Shown piece after piece: positions 4,040 to 5,741 of a stretch of 5,741 nucleotides of DNA. The notes beneath the pieces are model-generated. The model ran no database searches. It was not told the origin of the DNA and saw only the letters and a list, made by a program, of their open reading frames with translations. The position numbers and the translations under genes are program-made. The stretch comes from PVC group bacterium. GTDB lineage: Bacteria; Verrucomicrobiota; Kiritimatiellia; SS1-B-03-39; PXDE01. The first letter of the stretch is position 1; each line of letters starts with the position of its first letter. The stretch is taken from positions 1-5,741 of the forward strand of contig PXDE01000146.1 of NCBI GenBank assembly GCA_003566475.1, written 5' to 3'.

Positions 4040-4730
4040 GCGGCGCGACTCCATGGCCGGGTGCGGGCCGGGTCCGCGCGGGCGGGCCTTCACCCTGGTG
4101 GAGATGATGGTGGCCATGGCCTTCCTGTCCGCCATCATCCTGATCGTGGCCCGGGTGCTGGCCGGGGTGTCGGACGCCTGGGAGATGGCGAGGCGGCGCA
4201 CCGAGACGGCGGCGGCGGCCCGGCTGCTGTTCGACCTCATCCACCGCGACCTGGCCGCCGCCGCCGTGGAGCCCGGCCTGCCCATGGTGGTCGGCGACGC
4301 CGGCCTGCGCTTCCACACCCACCGTCCCGTCGCCGATCCCGACGGGCGCGACGGCTACCGCACCCTGATCCGGGCGGACTACGCCCTCGCCGCCGGGGTG
4401 GCCTCGCCCTCCGCCACCGCCGCGTTCCGGCGCCGCCAGGCCGACTGGGAGACCGGCCGGTCCGCCCCGGACGCCGGTGCGCCGTGGGAGGAGCTCTACC
4501 CCTATGTCCGCGCCTTCCGGGTGAAGGCCTACCAGCGGCCGGGGGAGGAGGTCTCGGGCACCCTCACCTCCATGCCCGCCTACCTCGACCTCTATCTGGA
4601 GCTGGCCTCCCCGGATGACGCTGCCGTGCTGGGCGACATGGTGGCCGAGCGGCGGGAGCGGGTGGTGCAGCGCTTCGCGATGCGCATGGCTCCGGGCGCC
4701 GCCGGATCCGGCTCGGGGATGGCTCCATGA
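4032..4730 (+). CDS. GspJ-like minor pseudopilin (Verru_Chthon cassette protein C-like)
   Basis: This 232-residue protein has a basic leader and the prepilin motif RA|FTLVE. The residue before the cut is Ala19 rather than the usual Gly; Glu24 is at +5. A hydrophobic helix (20-43) leads into AWEMARRRTETAAAARLLFDLIHRDL (49-74; quoted in part as AARLLFDLIHRDL), the long helix found in GspJ/PilW and cassette protein C. The C-terminal strand PAYLDLYLELASPDD (182-196) also fits that family. The ATG overlaps the preceding stop in ATGACTAG, with no Shine-Dalgarno site, so reinitiation after the upstream gene is likely. A second ATG at 4053 would shorten the leader to 12 residues. Class is sure; the J/C subtype is probable. 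Confidence 0.87.
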   Translation: MTRRRDSMAGCGPGPRGRAFTLVEMMVAMAFLSAIILIVARVLAGVSDAWEMARRRTETAAAARLLFDLIHRDLAAAAVEPGLPMVVGDAGLRFHTHRPVADPDGRDGYRTLIRADYALAAGVASPSATAAFRRRQADWETGRSAPDAGAPWEELYPYVRAFRVKAYQRPGEEVSGTLTSMPAYLDLYLELASPDDAAVLGDMVAERRERVVQRFAMRMAPGAAGSGSGMAP

Positions 4731-5741
4731 GACACCGGATCGCTCCTCCGGCCTCCCCGTCCGCATCCGGTCCGCCCCGGCGCGGGATGGCCCTCATCCT
4801 CGCCCTCGGGCTGCTGGCCATCCTGTTCGTGTCCGGGGTGAGCTTCGCCATGTTCGCCCGCATGGAGCGGATGGCCTCCGGGAACTACCAGTCGGAATAC
4901 CTGGCCCGGCTGCTCGCCCAGTCCGCCCTCCACCGGGCGATCGCCGACATCGACCGGTCATTCCACGAGGCCGTGGTGGCGACCCACCCCGTGCTGCACG
5001 CGCCCTGGACGGTGCGCCCCCCCGACAACGAACTGTCCGGCGCCGGCTACCAGAACGCCGTCTGGGACCATCTTCGCATCAGCGGCACCCTCGATTTCAT
5101 TCCGGCCGCCCTCCGGCCGGCGGTCGAGGCCGCCTCGCCCCCCTACAACGACGCCTGGCACCCCCATACCATCAGCCTTTTCGACGAGGAGCTGCGCGAC
5201 CACCACGAGCGGTGGGGGCCCGAGCCGTTCTACGCCGACGCCGACGGCAACCGGGCTGTCGAGTTCCACACCGCCCAGGGCCATGGCCGGTGGAGCTACC
5301 TGGTGGTCAATCTGTCCGGGCTGGTCGATGTCAACGCCGCCCCCGAGGCGACGCTGGCCGCCCTGGCCGAGGTGGCCGACGCCGGGGGCCTGGTCGCCCG
5401 GCGTGGCGACCTGCCCTACCGGGACAACGCCGATCTGGCCCGGGCCGAGCTGGGCCGGGGACTGGCCGCCACCCCCGCCCACCTCGCCCCCTATCTGCGC
5501 CATCGCCCGGGGGTCTGGAACCGCAGCCAGAACCGCCCCGCCACCGCGGATGAGGTGGTGGATCTGTCGGTGCCGCTGGAGGAGATGGAGGATCCGGACT
5601 GGGAGGCGCGGTTCCGCTCCGCCCTGACCGCCTCGGGGATCCCCGAGGCGTGGATCCAGGACCGGATCTACCTCGGCCTGCTCGACTACGTGGACGAGGA
5701 CGTGGTGCCCCGGGCCCTCGACACCTGGACCACCGAGTCGG
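4727..5741 (+). CDS. GspK-like pseudopilin, 3' end beyond window (Verru_Chthon cassette protein A-like)
   Basis: An open frame of 338 codons runs off the window end. It starts at the ATG of an ATGA overlap with the previous stop. A 20-residue leader ending RRG precedes MALILALGLLAILFVSGVSF (21-40), a hydrophobic helix. There is no Glu at +5, as in GspK, the pseudopilin at the tip of the type II pseudopilus that lacks this residue. Later signs match the GspK order: NLSGLVDVNAAPEATLAAL (195-213) resembles the 'D.SG.INLN' segment, and LLDYVDED (318-325) resembles the 'DWIDxD' segment that follows it. In GspK, I and J form the tip complex with K, which matches the gene order here. The missing part should hold the rest of the second domain. 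Partial in the window; I found no stop or frameshift. Confidence 0.85.
   Translation, partial: MRHRIAPPASPSASGPPRRGMALILALGLLAILFVSGVSFAMFARMERMASGNYQSEYLARLLAQSALHRAIADIDRSFHEAVVATHPVLHAPWTVRPPDNELSGAGYQNAVWDHLRISGTLDFIPAALRPAVEAASPPYNDAWHPHTISLFDEELRDHHERWGPEPFYADADGNRAVEFHTAQGHGRWSYLVVNLSGLVDVNAAPEATLAALAEVADAGGLVARRGDLPYRDNADLARAELGRGLAATPAHLAPYLRHRPGVWNRSQNRPATADEVVDLSVPLEEMEDPDWEARFRSALTASGIPEAWIQDRIYLGLLDYVDEDVVPRALDTWTTES

Overview
The window is very GC-rich. It holds five genes for proteins with a type IV pilin-like (pseudopilin) N-terminus, interrupted by one oppositely oriented sugar-type transcription regulator. The style fits a member of the PVC bacteria, most likely Verrucomicrobiota, Kiritimatiellota or Lentisphaerota. 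Three things point there: a XylR-type regulator (LacI-like sensor fused to an AraC DNA-binding domain), a cassette of large divergent pseudopilins, and intergenic DNA packed with palindromes and degenerate repeats. This placement is inference from gene style, not from a marker gene.

Layout. Positions 1-405 hold no convincing gene; they contain a 33-bp-period tandem repeat, several small palindromes and repeated CGAATC motifs. A GspH-like pseudopilin gene (406-1104, +) follows. It meets head-on a XylR-type regulator gene (1113-2270, -); the two stop codons are 8 bases apart and both lie inside one hairpin. A 532-bp divergent intergenic region (2271-2802) contains at least eight inverted repeats, including a terminator-shaped hairpin followed by TTTT, plus degenerate direct repeats. 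Then comes a tight operon on the + strand: a GspG-like major pseudopilin (2803-3354), a GspI-like protein (3332-4039), a GspJ-like protein (4032-4730), and a GspK-like protein (4727 to beyond the window end). The last three genes overlap their upstream neighbours by 23, 8 and 4 bases, so translational coupling is likely.

How they may work together. The H, G, I, J and K roles together would make a complete set of pseudopilus subunits, as in a type II secretion system or the four-gene 'Verru_Chthon cassette' known to me from Verrucomicrobia. No ATPase, platform protein, secretin or prepilin peptidase gene is present, so assembly must depend on machinery encoded elsewhere. The embedded regulator suggests, without proving, that the pseudopilus is made in response to a sugar. 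The structured leader before the G-like gene, and a possible stem over the ribosome-binding site of the H-like gene, are the most unusual non-coding features.
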